A program made the position numbers and the translations under genes. Source: Actinomycetales bacterium Ga0077552 (lineage in GTDB: Bacteria > Actinomycetota > Actinomycetes > Actinomycetales > Microbacteriaceae). From it: 11,909 nt of DNA. The notes beneath the pieces were generated by a model that ran no database searches, was not told the DNA's origin, and saw only the letters and a list, made by a program, of their open reading frames with translations. Shown piece by piece: positions 11,672-11,909 of the stretch; positions within the stretch are counted from its first letter, which is position 1, and each line of letters starts with the position of its first letter. The stretch is from the NCBI GenBank assembly GCA_001464255.1, contig LNFD01000237.1:1-11909 (forward strand), written 5' to 3'.

Positions 11672-11909
11672 CAGTCCTCCTCGTCCGGCGCCGGGGCCGC
11701 GGCCGCGGCGCTCGCACGACGTGTTCGTCGCCCCCGCTCGGCCCAGATCGCTCCGCCGACCGTGAGGGCGCCGAGCACGCCGATCGCGACCCAGGCGGGC
11801 CAGCCGAGGTCGAGCCCGAAGGCGCCGAGGGCGACGTAGGCGACCGTGCCGGGGATGATGCCGAGCGCGGTGCCGAGCGCGTAGTCGCGGCGGCGCACGG
11901 CCGTGAGGC
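11671..11909 (-). CDS. TVP38/TMEM64 (VTT domain) family membrane protein, 5'-partial
   Basis: The frame is open to the window edge. The residues before the internal GTG at 11898 (LTAVRRRDY) match the family just ahead of its conserved GTALGIIPGTVAYVALGAFG block, so the gene begins outside the window. Visible are the last two or three membrane helices of a VTT (SNARE-associated/DedA-like) domain. A basic stretch (RGRRTRR) and an Ala/Pro-rich acidic tail ending PAPDEED follow. Members of this superfamily are linked to lipid movement across membranes; no specific function can be assigned. It overlaps the phosphatidyltransferase start by one base, implying a shared transcript. Confidence 0.75.
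   Translation of the reverse strand, partial: LTAVRRRDYALGTALGIIPGTVAYVALGAFGLDLGWPAWVAIGVLGALTVGGAIWAERGRRTRRASAAAAAPAPDEED

Noticed and set aside
1..11909. Mobile element, CRISPR or defence island
   Set aside because: No transposase, integrase, terminal repeats, spaced direct repeats or known defence domains were seen; composition is uniform across the genes.

Overview
The window is very GC-rich, densely packed DNA. Gene ends overlap by one to a few bases (GTGA, ATGA, TGATG), GTG starts are frequent, and codon third positions are almost always G or C. The proteins are of high-GC Gram-positive type: a DevS/DevR-like sensor pair, a YkoE-type thiamine transporter, and an actinobacterial-style carboxypeptidase relative. 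The organism is therefore an actinobacterium, and my inference (not proof) is Microbacteriaceae or a close relative. The window looks chromosomal. I see no insertion sequence, phage gene, CRISPR array, tRNA or rRNA.

Layout. (1) 2-1156 (+): C-terminal part of a D-Ala-D-Ala carboxypeptidase (peptidase S11) homologue that has lost its catalytic Ser and its KTG motif. (2) 4690-1009 (-): a TPP-riboswitch-controlled thiamine/HMP uptake operon. It runs aptamer, ykoE-like S component, one 754-codon ORF joining two ECF ATPase domains to the T component, then a small P-loop kinase-like protein with a probable frameshift near its end. (3) 4732-7726 (+): a broken terC-family membrane protein gene followed, with overlapping ends, by a GAF-GAF histidine kinase (DevS-like, with a candidate haem ligand pair) and a DevR-like regulator. 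(4) 9134-7723 (-): a GNAT acetyltransferase and a family 2 glycosyltransferase, overlapping each other and converging with devR on a shared CTAG. (5) 9216-10709 (+): an FAD-dependent pyridine nucleotide-disulfide oxidoreductase, probably leaderless. (6) 10710-11038: a convergent non-coding stretch with hairpins, a four-copy octamer repeat and two G-quadruplex motifs. (7) 11909-11039 (-): the end of a TVP38/TMEM64 membrane protein gene, then a CDP-alcohol phosphatidyltransferase.

How the genes fit together. The best-defined unit is the thiamine transporter: riboswitch, S component, energising ATPases and T component in one transcript, with a P-loop protein of unknown substrate as the last gene. 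The sensor pair probably responds to oxygen, redox state or NO, as DevSR/DosSR does; no target operator is visible. The two lipid/membrane genes at the right end probably form part of one operon.

The most notable observations are the catalytically dead carboxypeptidase, the roughly 40-nt gap in terC that removes its second signature motif plus a second frame change downstream, the fused ECF ATPase-ATPase-T ORF, and the structured convergent intergenic region. Three apparent frame disruptions occur in two genes (terC twice, the P-loop gene once), so read-level confirmation matters. I do not see a clearly new multi-gene system.
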